In this document: positions 50,917 through 58,848 of the stretch, piece after piece
Layout: every line of letters begins with the position of its first letter
How positions within the stretch are numbered: position 1 is the first letter of the stretch
NCBI GenBank assembly: GCA_002353295.1
Contig: DEJG01000027.1
Span: forward strand, 26,934 to 90,933
Source of the DNA: Prevotella sp. UBA2754
Lineage (GTDB): Bacteria; Bacteroidota; Bacteroidia; Bacteroidales; Bacteroidaceae
Length of the DNA: 64,000 nucleotides
Reading direction: 5' to 3'
Position numbers and translations under genes: made by a program
The notes under the pieces: generated by a model
Databases searched by the model: none
Seen by the model: the letters and a program-made list of their open reading frames with translations, nothing else
What the model was told of the DNA's origin: nothing

Positions 50917-51789
50917 TTATATCAATGCGTAATATTGCAAAGCATGCAAAATACCATCATCGTCAACAGAATCGGTGGTGTAGTCTGCAACAGCTTTGAG
51001 AGACTCTAGAGCATTACCCATAGCGACACCGAAGCCAGCCACCTTGATCATTGACACATCATTACCACCATCGCCAAAGGCTATAGTCTGACGAAGTTCT
51101 ATACCTAAATAACTAGCCAACGTTCTGATACCCTCTCCTTTGTCGGCACCTTTGACCGTGATGTCGGTGAAGGCAGGATGCCACCTGCCTGAGATACAAC
51201 TGGGAATACGTTGCATCATACGGCACTCGTAATCTTCCGAGAAGAATGGGGTCAATTGGAGTATTCGTTGTCCAAGTACCTCTTCTAGCGGTTTTGCCTG
51301 ATTTAGATTCTCAACAGCTATCTCACCACGGAATATACTATCGACCTCTCCTTGCGGGTCAAAAACGGACACATCTTTCTCCCCTACAACTATTAGACCA
51401 TAATTCTTTTCTTGTGCATCATGAACGACGGTGAGGACATCATCCATTGGAATATCCTTACAACTAACCACCTTATTGTCCACAAAACACAAAGCTCCAT
51501 TGATGGTGATATAGCCGTCAATAAGATGCTCGATTGCTCCAAGATTAGTGATAATCAGGGGTGGTCTTCCGGTAGAAATAAACACTTTATGTCCATTAGC
51601 CTTGGCTTGGGTGAGAGCAAAGATGGCAGAGGCAGGAATATCATGCGTTCTGAAACTAACCAACGTCCCATCTATATCAAAAAAGAGCGCTGTTGGCACA
51701 TGCCCTACCAAGGCAGATTCTGCCACCCCGTACTTCTCACTCGATATAGGAAACTTTTCTGATTGTCCTAATAGTCCTGTACATGCCAT
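50917..51789 (-). CDS. Cof-type HAD phosphatase
   Basis: A 290-residue HAD hydrolase of the Cof/type IIB group: ALFFDIDGTLVSF (catalytic Asp near residue 38), FISTGRPPLI (motif II), VKGADKGEGIRTLASYLGI (motif III Lys) and IAFGDGGNDVSMIKVAGFGVAMGNA (motif IV). It has an unusual N-terminal stretch of ~30 residues (SEKFPISSEKYGVAESALVG) before the HAD fold; there is no other ATG, so it seems real. Such enzymes dephosphorylate sugar phosphates or FMN. It follows yjbQ by 3 bases. Confidence 0.88.
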   Translation of the reverse strand: MACTGLLGQSEKFPISSEKYGVAESALVGHVPTALFFDIDGTLVSFRTHDIPASAIFALTQAKANGHKVFISTGRPPLIITNLGAIEHLIDGYITINGALCFVDNKVVSCKDIPMDDVLTVVHDAQEKNYGLIVVGEKDVSVFDPQGEVDSIFRGEIAVENLNQAKPLEEVLGQRILQLTPFFSEDYECRMMQRIPSCISGRWHPAFTDITVKGADKGEGIRTLASYLGIELRQTIAFGDGGNDVSMIKVAGFGVAMGNALESLKAVADYTTDSVDDDGILHALQYYALI

Positions 51790-51792
51790 GGC

Positions 51793-52206
51793 TTATTCTC
51801 CAATTATCGTTACTACTAAGTTTCGTGCACCACCATAATTCCGGTATTCGCAGAAGTAGACGCCCTGCCAAGTTCCCATATTCAATCGTCCGTTAGTGAT
51901 AGGGATGGTAAGACTGACGCCGCTCAGCACTGACTTCGCGTGAGCTGGCATATCATCAGCACCTTCCAATGTATGCTCATATTCAGGTCTGTTCTCAGGT
52001 ACGAGACGATTGAAGATGGTTTCCATATCACCCCTTACGTCAGGATCTGCATTTTCATTAATACTTAGGCCACAACTAGTATGTTTGCAGAATATGTTAA
52101 TGACACCTGCATTGGGCAATTTAGGCAACTGTCGCATAATCTCATCAGTCACCAAATGAAAACCGCGAGACTTAGGTGTAAGCGTTATTTCTATTTGCTG
52201 AATCAT
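51793..52206 (-). CDS. yjbQ: YjbQ/UPF0047 family protein
   Basis: A 137-residue protein of the UPF0047 family with GVINIFCKHTSCGLSINENADPDVRGDME and an MGTWQGVYFCEYRNYGGARNLVVTIIGE end, including the conserved His/Asp/Glu set. Some members have weak thiamine-phosphate synthase activity; the true role is open. It begins 77 bases after ridA, with its own promoter possible in between (minus-strand TACTTATG near 52227), and is cotranscribed with the HAD gene. Confidence 0.9.
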   Translation of the reverse strand: MIQQIEITLTPKSRGFHLVTDEIMRQLPKLPNAGVINIFCKHTSCGLSINENADPDVRGDMETIFNRLVPENRPEYEHTLEGADDMPAHAKSVLSGVSLTIPITNGRLNMGTWQGVYFCEYRNYGGARNLVVTIIGE

Positions 52207-52237
52207 TTACTATTTATTTTTTATAAGTACATAAGTA

Positions 52238-52267
52238 GTCAAAATCGGGAAATAACAAGTAACTTCG
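52238..52267 (+). promoter_or_regulatory. Promoter-like box with no gene downstream
   Basis: GTCAAAATCG, 12 bases, TAACTTCG, followed by CAAATAATTTT. It is closely similar over ~45 bases to the box before the carbonic anhydrase gene (49827), but it points into the 3' end of ridA, antisense to it. Confidence 0.35.
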
Positions 52268-52283
52268 CAAATAATTTTGTAAG

Positions 52284-52664
52284 TCAGTATTTCACTGCAA
52301 CAACTTCAATTTCGACCAATGCACCTTTAGGGAGTGTTTTGACTGCTACGGCCGACCGTGCAGGATACGGCTCTAAAAAGAAATGAGCATAGACCTCGTT
52401 CATGGCAGCAAAGTCATTCATATCGGCCATGAACACTGTGGTCTTGATAACATTGCTCATATCGAGGCCTGCTTCTACCAGAATGGCCTGCACATTACTC
52501 AGTACCTGGAACGTCTGTTCCTTGATACCACCATCAACAAAAGAACCAGTTGCAGGGTCAATGGGTATCTGTCCTGACGTATATACGAGATTACCAACTT
52601 GGATGGCCTGACTATATGGGCCGATGGCAGCAGGAGCTGCATAAGTATTAATTACTTTTTTCAT
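52284..52664 (-). CDS. ridA: RidA-family enamine/imine deaminase
   Basis: A 126-residue RidA protein. RidA hydrolyses reactive enamines such as 2-aminoacrylate that form during PLP-enzyme reactions. Signature: AAPAAIGPYSQAIQVGNLVYTSGQIPIDP near residues 8-36, VLSNVQAILVEAGLDMSNVIKTTVFM, the catalytic Arg in YPARSAVAV near residue 105, and VEIEVVAVKY at the end. I start at ATG 52664, 24 bases after the PPIase gene; the frame is open for seven more codons. Confidence 0.94.
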   Translation of the reverse strand: MKKVINTYAAPAAIGPYSQAIQVGNLVYTSGQIPIDPATGSFVDGGIKEQTFQVLSNVQAILVEAGLDMSNVIKTTVFMADMNDFAAMNEVYAHFFLEPYPARSAVAVKTLPKGALVEIEVVAVKY

Positions 52665-52688
52665 ATCTATTCTTTTTTCATTCAAAGT

Positions 52689-53420
52689 TTACTTTATAAC
52701 AGTTATACGCATTTCGATGTCATCTACAGGACGGTCATTACGAGTAGTAGAGGTACCCTGAATCATCTCCACTACGTCGAGACCTTCCTCTACCTCACCA
52801 AATACGGTATACTGACCATCTAAATGGGGAGTGCCCCCGATGGTCGAATAAAGTTTCTGTTGCTCTTCGGTTAGTCCAGTATAGTCTTTGACTTGCCGCT
52901 CAGCTTCTGCTGTCAGACGATCTTGCAGTTCTTGTAGACCTGCACGATTACGTTCACGGCGCATCTGCATAATCTTGTCATGATGGGCTGTTGCCAGTTG
53001 ATTGAAAATGTCCTGCATCTTCTGCATCTTCAGTTGCTTGGCAAACTGCCGAAGCTGGCCTTCATTGTATTTCTGCCCCCAAACAATGTAAAACTGCGAA
53101 CCACTGCTACGACGTTCTGGGTTCACTTCGTCCCCCTGACGCGCGGCAGCTAATGCCCCACGCTTGTGGTACAGACCATCTTTGATTTCAGCTTCCAACG
53201 TGTAGTTTGGCCCACCTATACCTAACATCTTTCCTGCTGGCGCACCTTTGGAATCAGGATCGCCACCCTGGATCATAAAATCCTTAATTACTCGATGGAA
53301 CAACGTTCCATCATAATACCCATCCTTGACCAACTTCACGAAATTATCGCGGTGGATAGGAGTCTCATCATACAGGCGCAACACAATGTCGCCTAGTATT
53401 GTTTGTATCTTTACCCTCAT
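52689..53420 (-). CDS. Cyclophilin-type peptidyl-prolyl isomerase
   Basis: A 243-residue cyclophilin. The fold is marked by ILGDIVLRLYDETPIHRDNFVKLVKDGYYDGTLFHRVIKDFMIQGGDP near residues 6-53, FYIVWGQ and LDGQYTVFGEVEEGLDVVEMI near the end. A helical insertion of about 75 residues (KQLKMQKMQDIFNQLATAHHD..., residues ~125-195) splits the domain; it is common in Bacteroidota cyclophilins. No signal peptide is seen, so it is probably cytoplasmic. It is 4 bases behind aat. Confidence 0.92.
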   Translation of the reverse strand: MRVKIQTILGDIVLRLYDETPIHRDNFVKLVKDGYYDGTLFHRVIKDFMIQGGDPDSKGAPAGKMLGIGGPNYTLEAEIKDGLYHKRGALAAARQGDEVNPERRSSGSQFYIVWGQKYNEGQLRQFAKQLKMQKMQDIFNQLATAHHDKIMQMRRERNRAGLQELQDRLTAEAERQVKDYTGLTEEQQKLYSTIGGTPHLDGQYTVFGEVEEGLDVVEMIQGTSTTRNDRPVDDIEMRITVIK

Positions 53421-53424
53421 ATCA

Positions 53425-54099
53425 TTAAATATTAACATTCAATAGACTCATATAGTTATCGTAAGAAATATGCCTGCCACCCATAGAAGCAAAAAGGGGA
53501 GTCTCAAACTGGCAGTCGATGAAACGTCCATCAGCAAGTTCCATTGCCTTAGCCAGATGTATTAGTGCCAATTTAGAGGCATTGGGAACAAGTGAAAACA
53601 TACTCTCTCCGAAAAATGCATGTCGAAGAGTTACTCCATAGAGTCCGCCAACGAGTCGACGGCCCTCATCTATATCAGTTGGTTCCCAAACCTCAACGCT
53701 AGCAGCATAGCCTCGATGATATAAGGCCGTAAAGGCTTCTATAATATCGGGACCAAGCCATGCTCCAGATTCCTCATGTCGACCTTGAGCCTTAGAACAG
53801 CCATTAATAACACCCTCAAAGTCCTGATTGACGGTCACTTCGTATTTCTGCTGCTTCAACAACTGACGCATAGAATGGCTGATATGAATCTCTTTAGGGA
53901 ATATGACATAACGATCAAGTGGGCAGTACCAATGGGGCTCATTCTCCATCTGGTAGGCATACCATGGGAAGAAGCCGTTACTATAGGCCAGCACTAAACG
54001 TTCTACGGATAAATCACCACCGATGGCCACCAGTCCATCGTCCTCACCCCACTGGGGGTTAGGAAACCAAAGTTCATCGTCCAATTGCCAAACAGACAT
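53425..54099 (-). CDS. aat: Leucyl/phenylalanyl-tRNA-protein transferase
   Basis: Aat adds Leu or Phe to proteins with N-terminal Lys or Arg, marking them for ClpS-ClpAP degradation. The 224-residue protein has WFPNPQWGEDDGLVAIGGDLSVERLVLAYSNGFFPWY, HISHSMRQLLKQQKYEVTVNQDFEGVINGC, GVTLRHAFFGESMFS, and FIDCQFETPLFASMGGRHISYDNY. It lies 3 bases behind clpA, so the modifying enzyme and the degradation machinery are one operon. Confidence 0.96.
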   Translation of the reverse strand: MSVWQLDDELWFPNPQWGEDDGLVAIGGDLSVERLVLAYSNGFFPWYAYQMENEPHWYCPLDRYVIFPKEIHISHSMRQLLKQQKYEVTVNQDFEGVINGCSKAQGRHEESGAWLGPDIIEAFTALYHRGYAASVEVWEPTDIDEGRRLVGGLYGVTLRHAFFGESMFSLVPNASKLALIHLAKAMELADGRFIDCQFETPLFASMGGRHISYDNYMSLLNVNI

Positions 54100-54102
54100 A
54101 TC

Positions 54103-56316
54103 CTAGTTAACCAATGATAATTTTGAATCGATAATTGAAATAGTCACCGCCCCACCCTGTTTCAATCTGCCGAACAACATTTCGTGCATCAACAGCGGTT
54201 TTAACTGCTGAGCAATGACGCGATCCATTTCACGGGCACCATACTCAGGAGTGAAACTTTCCTTCAACAGATGCTCAAAGGCCTCACCTGTAAGCGTCAT
54301 CGACACCTGCTTTGCAGCAAGTTTAAATTCCAGTTCGTTCAATTTCTTCTTGAGAATGAGCGTTGCCATTTCTTTATCCATGTCATGAAATACAACGGCA
54401 CCCGAAAGACGATTTAAGAATTCAGGCTTAAACGTACGCTTTACCTGTTTCATCATAGCTTCGCCACGGCTTACGGTACTGTTGAAACCAATACTATGCG
54501 AAGCAAACTGCGCTCCTGCATTCGAGGTCATGATGAGTACCACGTTACGGAAGTCTGCTTTGCGTCCTTTGTTATCAGTTAATCGTGCATAGTCCATCAC
54601 CTGCAACAGAATATTGTAGATGTCTTGATGAGCCTTTTCTATCTCATCGAGCAAAAGTACGGCGTTAGGGGTTTTTCGAATGGCATCAGTCAATAAACCA
54701 CCATCTTCGTAACCAACATAACCAGCGGGCGAGCCAATCAGTTTAGCAACAGTATGCTTCTCTGTATATTCGCTCATGTCAAACCGTATCAGTTCAATAC
54801 CAAGTTCCTTGGCCAAAACCTTAGCTACCTCTGTTTTGCCAACACCAGTTGGACCGACAAAGAGTAGCGAGGCCAATGGTTTATTGTCATCCAGCAATCC
54901 GGCACGTGACATCTGTACAGCCTCCACCACCTGACGGATTGCTTCGTCCTGACCATATATCTGTGAGAGCATTCGCGAAGCTAGACTTTTCAGTCGCTGG
55001 TAGTCATCATCCTCAGCAATTGCCAGTGCATCTACTTTGCATGTATTCGCCAGCACTTCAGCAATATCTGTCTTACCGACTCTTTCACCATCCATTTTTC
55101 CTCTGACTTCGAAACTCGCTCCTGCCTCGTCTATCAAATCAATAGCTTTATCAGGCAGGAAGCGGTCATTCACATGCTTTGCACTTGCATCTACAGCAAA
55201 ATCGATAGCTTCACCATCATACTTTACATGATGAAACTCCTCATATCTTGGTTGTAACTGACGGAGTATGTTTTTGGCTTCATCAACGCTTGGCTCACCG
55301 ATATCTATCTGTTGAAAGCGTCGTATCAAGCCTTTTGAACGAGAGAAATGACGGTTGTATTCGTCATAGGTAGTTGAACCGATAAAGCGAATAATACCCG
55401 ATTCAAGATAGGGCTTCAGCATATTTGATGCATCCATTGCACTGTCGCCAGTAGCACCAGCCCCGACCAATGTATGAATCTCATCGATATATACAATGTT
55501 ATTCTTACTTTCCTCCTGTACCCCATCCATAATCTGCTTAATGCGATTTTCGAGCTCACCACGATACTGTGTGCCTGCTAGCAACGTCCCCATGTCGAGT
55601 TGGTAAATTCGACTGCCTTGTAGGCGTTCTGGCACCCTTCCCTCTTCTATCAACTTTGCCAGCCCCCAAACGAGGGCTGTCTTTCCGACACCAGGTTCTC
55701 CCACATGTAACGGATTGTTCTTATCCTTACGACACAATACCTGTATGGTACGCTGCAGTTCCTGTTCACGTCCGATGAGCGGATTCTGATCCTGAAAGTG
55801 CTCATTCATACAAGTGACTAACCGTTTCCATGCAGCGTTATTATTTTGTTCATCATTTTCTTTCTCTATACCATCAAAGAACTCATACCCACTTATCAAG
55901 TGACTCATGAAATTACTTTCTTCACCGTCCAATGCTTCTCTCAATAGATAACAAGCCCACGATTCTTTTAGATGAAGGATACCCTTTATGAGATGAGGAA
56001 TGTCTATAGCATTAGCACTGCTATTCATTACTTGCATGCATGCATACTCTATCACTTGCCCCAACTGGACTGATGCTTCTGGTTCATAGTCTTGACCTTC
56101 TGGCATAGTTTCCACTTCTATTATCTTACTGAACAGGCTGTCTGCCATTTTGTCCGGCTTGCAGAATTCGCTAAGGGTATGTACAAAAGTCTCTTCGCGC
56201 ATCATCGCCAATAATAGATGTTCGGGCGATATAAACTCGTTTCTGTATTTCTGACAGTATTCCATCGCTAAATGCAGTATTCTGGCTGCCCGTTCTGTTT
56301 GTTTTATCTCTGCCAT
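54103..56316 (-). CDS. clpA: ATP-dependent Clp protease ATP-binding subunit ClpA
   Basis: A 737-residue class I Clp unfoldase. The N-domain (1-~145) is followed by AAA-1 with Walker A GEPGVGKT near residue 204 and FIGSTTYDEYNRHFSRSKGLIRRF, then AAA-2 with GPTGVGKTE near residue 487, LLLDEIEKAHQDIYNILLQVMD, and TSNAGA. There is no ClpB-type coiled-coil insert, and the context (clpS) identifies it as ClpA rather than ClpC. It works with ClpP, whose gene is not in the window. Confidence 0.95.
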   Translation of the reverse strand: MAEIKQTERAARILHLAMEYCQKYRNEFISPEHLLLAMMREETFVHTLSEFCKPDKMADSLFSKIIEVETMPEGQDYEPEASVQLGQVIEYACMQVMNSSANAIDIPHLIKGILHLKESWACYLLREALDGEESNFMSHLISGYEFFDGIEKENDEQNNNAAWKRLVTCMNEHFQDQNPLIGREQELQRTIQVLCRKDKNNPLHVGEPGVGKTALVWGLAKLIEEGRVPERLQGSRIYQLDMGTLLAGTQYRGELENRIKQIMDGVQEESKNNIVYIDEIHTLVGAGATGDSAMDASNMLKPYLESGIIRFIGSTTYDEYNRHFSRSKGLIRRFQQIDIGEPSVDEAKNILRQLQPRYEEFHHVKYDGEAIDFAVDASAKHVNDRFLPDKAIDLIDEAGASFEVRGKMDGERVGKTDIAEVLANTCKVDALAIAEDDDYQRLKSLASRMLSQIYGQDEAIRQVVEAVQMSRAGLLDDNKPLASLLFVGPTGVGKTEVAKVLAKELGIELIRFDMSEYTEKHTVAKLIGSPAGYVGYEDGGLLTDAIRKTPNAVLLLDEIEKAHQDIYNILLQVMDYARLTDNKGRKADFRNVVLIMTSNAGAQFASHSIGFNSTVSRGEAMMKQVKRTFKPEFLNRLSGAVVFHDMDKEMATLILKKKLNELEFKLAAKQVSMTLTGEAFEHLLKESFTPEYGAREMDRVIAQQLKPLLMHEMLFGRLKQGGAVTISIIDSKLSLVN

Positions 56317-56319
56317 AGT

Positions 56320-56628
56320 CTATTCCTCCGCAAGTTCAACAGTTAAACGCAAGGGATAGCCTTGTTCTCTTGCCATCTGGGTTGCTTTATTGGCCTTCGA
56401 CACTGCTATATCATAACTGTAGATACCCACTACAGCCTTGTCGGAATGGTGCACCTGAAGCATGAGTGCTTCAGCCTCCTCTTGACTTTTCATAAATACT
56501 TGCACCAGTATCATTACTACAAACTCCATTGTGGTAAAGTCATCATTGTAGATAATGACTTTATAGCGTCGCGGCTCTTTCAGGTTCGTCTGCAGCTTTT
56601 CCCTTATCTGTAATTGTTCCTTTGACAT
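56320..56628 (-). CDS. clpS: ATP-dependent Clp protease adaptor ClpS
   Basis: ClpS recognises N-terminal Leu, Phe, Tyr and Trp and delivers the proteins to ClpA. The 102-residue protein has RYKVIIYNDDFTTMEFVVMILVQVFMKSQEEAEALMLQVHHSDKAVVGIYSYDIAVSK, in pieces matching the substrate pocket (YNDDFTTMEFV) and the ClpA-contact surface. It lies 3 bases before clpA. Directly upstream, ending 2 bases before its start, is the remnant of a nitroreductase gene. Confidence 0.95.
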   Translation of the reverse strand: MSKEQLQIREKLQTNLKEPRRYKVIIYNDDFTTMEFVVMILVQVFMKSQEEAEALMLQVHHSDKAVVGIYSYDIAVSKANKATQMAREQGYPLRLTVELAEE

Positions 56629-56630
56629 TT

Positions 56631-56711
56631 TTAATATTTTTCACGCTCTACGTTCTCAGGCCTATAAGCCCGATAGCTGTATCTACTTTTTCCAATATCT
56701 AAGAAATTCAT
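56631..56711 (-). pseudogene. Nitroreductase N-terminal remnant in front of clpS
   Basis: ATG at 56711 opens 26 codons (MNFLDIGKSRYSYRAYRPE, then NVEREKY) and a stop. They match the beginning of FMN-dependent nitroreductases, whose N-terminus reads like FLDLxxxRYSVRxYxPxPVExEKL. Nothing of the remaining ~150 residues is left. A TAATTTTG box (56744-56751) lies upstream, so the remnant now appears to be the leader of the clpS-clpA-aat operon and could still be translated as a short peptide. Confidence 0.7.
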
Positions 56712-56743
56712 ATCTTTTTTATAAATGTTCCTAATTTTAGACG

Positions 56744-56751
56744 CAAAATTA
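56744..56751 (-). promoter_or_regulatory. -7 box of the clpS operon
   Basis: TAATTTTG on the minus strand, upstream of the nitroreductase remnant and clpS. It touches the divergent box at 56752. No TTTG lies at the 19-20 base spacing. Confidence 0.45.
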
Positions 56752-56780
56752 GTCAAAATCGTGCAAAAACAGTAAATTTG
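56752..56780 (+). promoter_or_regulatory. Promoter-like box of the DUF1294 gene
   Basis: GTCAAAATCG, 11 bases, TAAATTTG. It is the third copy of the arrangement seen at 49827 and 52238, 31 bases before the start codon. Confidence 0.45.
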
Positions 56781-56811
56781 CTGCGTTTTACAACAAAGTT
56801 TAAGAGAAACG

Positions 56812-57105
56812 ATGAACAAATTCGAAGTTAATCTGCATATTGCCCTCATCTACCTAGCTGTTTTAAACGCAGTCACTTTTGTCGTGTATGGCATTGATAA
56901 GTTTAAAGCGAAAAAGTCAAAGTGGCGTATTTCTGAAACAACATTACTAGGTCTGGCTGCCATCGGTGGAACATTTGGAGCATGGCTAGGAATGATGGCT
57001 TGGCACCACAAGACACTCCACAAAAAATTCAGATTTGGAATTCCCTTGATACTGATTGCTCAGATTGTTTTATTACTATTCATATATAAAAACTTATACT
57101 TGTAA
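56812..57105 (+). CDS. DUF1294 small membrane protein
   Basis: A 97-residue protein with three predicted membrane segments (residues ~7-27, ~44-64, ~78-95) and the DUF1294 motif YGIDKFKAKKSKWRISETTLLGLAAIGGTFGAWLGM...HHKTLHKKFRFGIPL, in pieces. The function is unknown. Its last base is 63 bases from the stop of the converging dehydrogenase gene. Confidence 0.9.
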   Translation: MNKFEVNLHIALIYLAVLNAVTFVVYGIDKFKAKKSKWRISETTLLGLAAIGGTFGAWLGMMAWHHKTLHKKFRFGIPLILIAQIVLLLFIYKNLYL

Positions 57106-57168
57106 GATCAATGGAATGAGAGTCTGAAATCGATGTATAAGGCCGATGATAAGATGAACTATTATTCA

Positions 57169-58119
57169 TCATATTACGTTCTGAGGATGCTTGTTCACAT
57201 AAGCCTTTACGTTGCTAATGGCCGTCTCTATCAGACGCATCCTCGCTTCTTTTGTAGCCCAGGCAATATGGGGAGTGATGAAGGCATTCTTGCACCGCAA
57301 CAGAGGATTATCTGCCGTAGGAGGCTCTTCACTCAACACATCGGCACAATATGCTTTCAGGCGGTTTTCTTTCAGCGCATCGGCAACGTCCGACTCGTTC
57401 ACCAACGGACCACGGCTGGTGTTAATTAATATAGCCGAAGGATTCATTTCACACAGCGTTTGACGGTTGATAAGATGATACGTTCCTTCTGTCAACGGAC
57501 AGTGCAGACTTACTATATCACTCTCTTTCAAGAGTTCAGCAAGACTCCTTTTCTCTACATAGAGAGGAAGTTCTGACTTCTCCTTGCTCGTACTAGTCAC
57601 CACATTCATGCCGAAAGCTTGGGCAATCTTAGCCACATGACTCCCTATGTTACCGAACCCGACGATGCCAATAGTCTTACTGGCCAGTTCTGTCAAATCT
57701 GTATCCCAAAAACAGAAATCAGGACAGGCAGACCATTTCCCATTTCGATTATGCATGGTATAGTGTTCCGTACGATTTGTCACCGCCAGCAAATGGGCAA
57801 ACACCATCTGTGCTACACTCATTGTGCTGTAAGCAGGAACATTGGTTACCACGATGCCGTGTTCGTTAGCGGCATCTATGTCAACCACATTATAGCCAGT
57901 TGCCAACACGCCAATGTATTTCAGGCTATGTAGCTGTTCTATCTCTTGTCTGTGCAAGCATACCTTGTTAGTCAGGACGACCTCAGCATTCTTTGCTCTC
58001 CCTACTGTCTCTTCTGGACGTGTACGGTCATAGACCATCAACTCGCCCAACTCCTGCAGTTTCATCCACGAAAGGTCACCCGGATTGGCTGTATAGCCGT
58101 CAAGTATAACTATCTTCAT
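57169..58119 (-). CDS. D-2-hydroxyacid dehydrogenase (NAD-dependent)
   Basis: A 316-residue dehydrogenase of the D-isomer family, probably acting on glycerate/hydroxypyruvate or a similar substrate. The NAD-binding motif GFGNIGSHVAKIAQAFGM lies near residue 150; HCPLTEGTYHLIN, ILINTSRGPLVNESDV and the catalytic His in FITPHIAWATKEAR near residue 285 are present. The frame is open further upstream, but family sequence begins at MKIVILDGYTANPG, so I use ATG 58119. It lies 35 bases behind the hxlR-type gene. Confidence 0.9.
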   Translation of the reverse strand: MKIVILDGYTANPGDLSWMKLQELGELMVYDRTRPEETVGRAKNAEVVLTNKVCLHRQEIEQLHSLKYIGVLATGYNVVDIDAANEHGIVVTNVPAYSTMSVAQMVFAHLLAVTNRTEHYTMHNRNGKWSACPDFCFWDTDLTELASKTIGIVGFGNIGSHVAKIAQAFGMNVVTSTSKEKSELPLYVEKRSLAELLKESDIVSLHCPLTEGTYHLINRQTLCEMNPSAILINTSRGPLVNESDVADALKENRLKAYCADVLSEEPPTADNPLLRCKNAFITPHIAWATKEARMRLIETAISNVKAYVNKHPQNVI

Positions 58120-58144
58120 CGTTTTTATAATAATTTCATTTTGT

Positions 58145-58170
58145 TTTAGCTGTCTCAATGGACAGCTAAA
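58145..58170 (-). terminator. Hairpin over the hxlR stop codon
   Basis: TTTAGCTGTC and GACAGCTAAA form a perfect 10-base stem with a six-base loop that contains the stop codon of the regulator gene. No clear T run follows on the minus strand, so it may be a weak terminator or an mRNA-stability element between the regulator and the dehydrogenase. Confidence 0.45.
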
Positions 58171-58493
58171 CAATCACGAAAATTGTTGCCCCAGTTGCGC
58201 AGTTGCTCAATGATAGGAACAAAGGTACGGCCTAAATCAGTAAGTCTGTATTCGGAATGCTTGCAGACGGGGTCTATGACCTGTTTCTCGACTACTCCGT
58301 ACTCCATGAGTTCCTTCAGTTGCTGAGCAAGCACTCGCTCACTGGCCTCGGGCATCTGGCGTTGGAGTTCACTCGGACGCTTCGGACCGTCCAGAAGTTC
58401 ATAGATAATATAGGGGTTCCACTTGCCACCCATCACTTCGATGGCGATGCGGAAACCGCAGTTAATATCGACGGGTATCTTCTTGTTGTACAT
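58155..58493 (-). CDS. HxlR-family winged-helix regulator
   Basis: A 112-residue HxlR-type regulator: CGFRIAIEVMGGKWNPYIIYELLDGPKRPSELQRQMPEASERVLAQQLKELMEYGVVEKQV, then the wing and EYRLTDLGRTFVPIIEQL. The single Cys in NCGFR is at the conserved position used by redox- or aldehyde-sensing members. I start at ATG 58493 (MYNKKIPVDINCG); the frame is open to 58544. It has tandem palindromic repeats upstream and is followed by the dehydrogenase gene. Confidence 0.9.
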   Translation of the reverse strand: MYNKKIPVDINCGFRIAIEVMGGKWNPYIIYELLDGPKRPSELQRQMPEASERVLAQQLKELMEYGVVEKQVIDPVCKHSEYRLTDLGRTFVPIIEQLRNWGNNFRDCLAVH

Positions 58494-58501
58494 ATCAGTT
58501 G

Positions 58502-58567
58502 CAAAATTACTAAAAATTAGCCATACTGCGAAAATTATCAGCATAATACTGCGAAAATTATCAGTAT
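58502..58567 (-). promoter_or_regulatory. hxlR promoter with tandem palindromic operators
   Basis: TAATTTTG (minus, 58502-58509) lies nine bases before the start codon. Upstream are two copies of ATACTGCGAAAATTATCAG (58523-58541 and 58546-58564), 23 bases apart. Each has dyad symmetry: ATACTG-N10-CAGTAT is perfect in the outer copy and has one mismatch in the inner. They cover the -33 region, as expected for autoregulatory HxlR sites. Confidence 0.6.
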
Positions 58568-58839
58568 TCTACAGACTGCCCGACGGAGATTTCCATCAAG
58601 TTTCCATGATAACACACACAGGTGCTCTGCTTATCGGCACCTACGACAACTTCACCGATGGAGACCCGTCGGGCTTCCTATGCAACATCAACTCGCACAT
58701 GCCGACAGCCGACGAGAACCGCCTGCTCTTCATCGAGCGTACAGGCCACATCTACCAGCAAAAGCAGCAGGAACTGGCCGACAAGATTCTGCAACTGATT
58801 AAAGACTGGAAAAAGGAACGATATGAAGTTATTATTTGA
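58567..58839 (+). pseudogene. C-terminal gene fragment, possibly alpha/beta hydrolase
   Basis: An open frame that begins abruptly (FYRLPDGDFHQVS...) right after the hxlR operators and reads convincingly to a stop at 58839: ITHTGALLIGTYDNFTDGDP, then NSHMPTADENRLLFIERTGHIYQQK and a helical end. A Met at 58606 could still start 77 codons. The ERTGHxYQ segment near the end resembles the catalytic-His region of an alpha/beta hydrolase, but I do not recognise the family with certainty. The 5' part of the gene is gone. The fragment stops head-on against the flavodoxin pseudogene. Confidence 0.5.
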
Positions 58840-58848
58840 TACTACAAT

